Shown: positions 14,344 through 15,252 of the stretch, piece by piece | How positions within the stretch are numbered: position 1 is the stretch's first letter | Layout: each line of letters starts with the position of its first letter | Origin: UBA5209 sp964625015 | GTDB taxonomy: Bacteria; Patescibacteriota; Dojkabacteria; SC72 | Direction: 5' to 3' | Assembly (NCBI GenBank): GCA_964625015.1 | Contig: CAZUZI010000022.1 | Location: 1-15,252 of the forward strand | DNA length: 15,252 nt | Notes under the pieces: model-generated | Told to the model about the DNA's origin: nothing | The model's input: the letters and a program-made list of their open reading frames with translations, nothing else | The model's database searches: none | Translations under genes and position numbers: made by a program

Positions 14344-15252
14344 ATGAATCAGAAAATCACAATGCGTGCATCTTTCAATAAAACACAAAGAAACAAACCC
14401 ATTCTGAACTTTGACAAGAATAGCATGTCAGATGCTAATGATGTGTTTAATGCAACAGGTATTCCCAACAATATTGAGTCAAAAATCAAAGATGTGACGA
14501 CAAGCAGTCTACCCATACACGCAACAGTCATCAGCGGTAACCAGAGTGGCATTGTTTCGCTGCTAAACAGTGGTGCAGAGATAAATTCGCTTGATGAGAA
14601 CGGACAGGCCCAATACATCTGGCATGCATCACTAATCGTACGAGAACTACGAACTTTCTTCTCAAGCACGGCGCAGACCCTAACGCAAAAGACCGAAGAG
14701 GGCTTACGACTCTTCATCATGCGGCGGCAAACAATAGTACCAGGCTTGCCCAGATACTCATGCGGCACGGTGCGAACCTGCATCTCTGTGATATGTTTCA
14801 CTGTTCGCCGATCCATACGGCGCTATCGCGCACAAGCAATGACTTTCTACGTATGGTCTTTAAACATGCTGACCCTTCGCACCCATTTCTCATCCCACTG
14901 TTACACACAGCTGTTCGCTACAATAATATTGATGCCGTGCGCATGCTGCTGAGTGCGGGCTTTAACATAAACGAAGTCATAGTGGTTACACGCGTGTCTG
15001 TTCTTCATACGGCTATAAGTTTGCGTCATCTGAAATCGTTGAACTTCTTGTGGATTCCCATGCGGATATTGATGCTAAAGACAAAGATGGCACAACTCCA
15101 TTGCACGTCGCGGTGTACTCTAACAGACATGATATTCTTAAGCTCCTCCTGAAAAATGGGGCATGGGCATCTCCAAAAGACTTTCTTGGTTGTACCCCAC
15201 TGTTCTGTGCGCTCTTTTATTGTGAAGACGATTTCATATCGACACTGCTGCT
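14344..15252 (+). pseudogene. Ankyrin-repeat protein gene with two frameshifts, cut by window end
   Basis: ATG 14344 has AGGAGG (14332-14337) six bases upstream. The first frame runs to about 14609 and includes IHATVISGNQSGIVSLLNSG, the first ankyrin repeat. One base appears to be missing at the CCC of 14609-14611. In the next frame ankyrin repeats continue (PIHLACITNRTRTTNFLLKH, GLTTLHHAAANNSTRLAQIL, LLHTAVRYNNIDAVRMLLSA) to about 15023, where another single base is missing. The third frame reads SEIVELLVDSHADIDAKDKD and TPLHVAVYSNRHDILKLLLK to the right edge. Restoring one base at each point gives a continuous repeat protein. Ankyrin repeats bind proteins; the partner is unknown. Codons here are visibly more GC-rich than in the operon, which suggests a different origin. 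Pseudogene or two sequencing errors: not decidable from the sequence. Confidence 0.8.

Noticed and set aside
14287..14952. A 221-aa uninterrupted plus-strand frame from TTG 14287
   Set aside because: Only its part up to about 14609 is ankyrin-like; afterwards the ankyrin sequence continues in another frame, so the later half is out-of-frame reading. The start at ATG 14344 has the ribosome binding site.

Overview
The window (about 15.25 kb, AT-rich) looks like an accessory region of a bacterial chromosome. Strong AGGAGG-type ribosome binding sites, a lipoprotein-type binding protein, a sigma-54-like promoter and an AAA+ activator of the NtrC family fit an anaerobic low-GC bacterium (Bacillota/Negativicutes-like). 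The sequence alone does not fix the taxon.

Layout. (1) Bases 2-1495, plus strand: the 3' part of a gene whose start lies off the window. It may encode a DUF3800-like (RNase H-fold) protein, and it carries a 9-bp tandem repeat and an uninterrupted run of 11 G. (2) Bases 1523-13621, minus strand: eleven closely packed genes that read as one operon. From the promoter side the order is livH, livM, an internally duplicated helical protein, livG, a short livF, livJ, a polyprenyl-synthase homologue, a large protein with a GHKL-ATPase-like C-terminus, a 223-aa receiver-like protein, a small helical protein and an NtrC-like AAA+ regulator. (3) Bases 13622-13860: the operon's control region, with a sigma-54-type -24/-12 element, a possible sigma-70 promoter and several inverted and direct repeats. 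(4) Bases 13894-15252, plus strand: two decayed genes, a sigma-70 region-4 remnant with an internal stop and an ankyrin-repeat gene broken by two frameshifts and cut by the window end.

How it may work together (inference). A branched-chain-amino-acid/amide-type ABC importer (periplasmic or lipid-anchored binding protein LivJ, permeases LivH and LivM, ATPases LivG and LivF) shares a transcript with a set of atypical signalling proteins. A degenerate sensor-kinase-like ATPase, a receiver-like protein and an NtrC-like AAA+ protein are joined by start/stop overlaps and by a prenyl-synthase homologue that lacks its first Asp-rich motif. This could be a ligand-uptake/sensing system with an unusual relay. 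The regulator's GAFTGA loop is GAYTSS, so it probably does not remodel sigma-54 in the classical way, yet the operon begins with a sigma-54-like promoter. The combination is the most unusual thing in the window.
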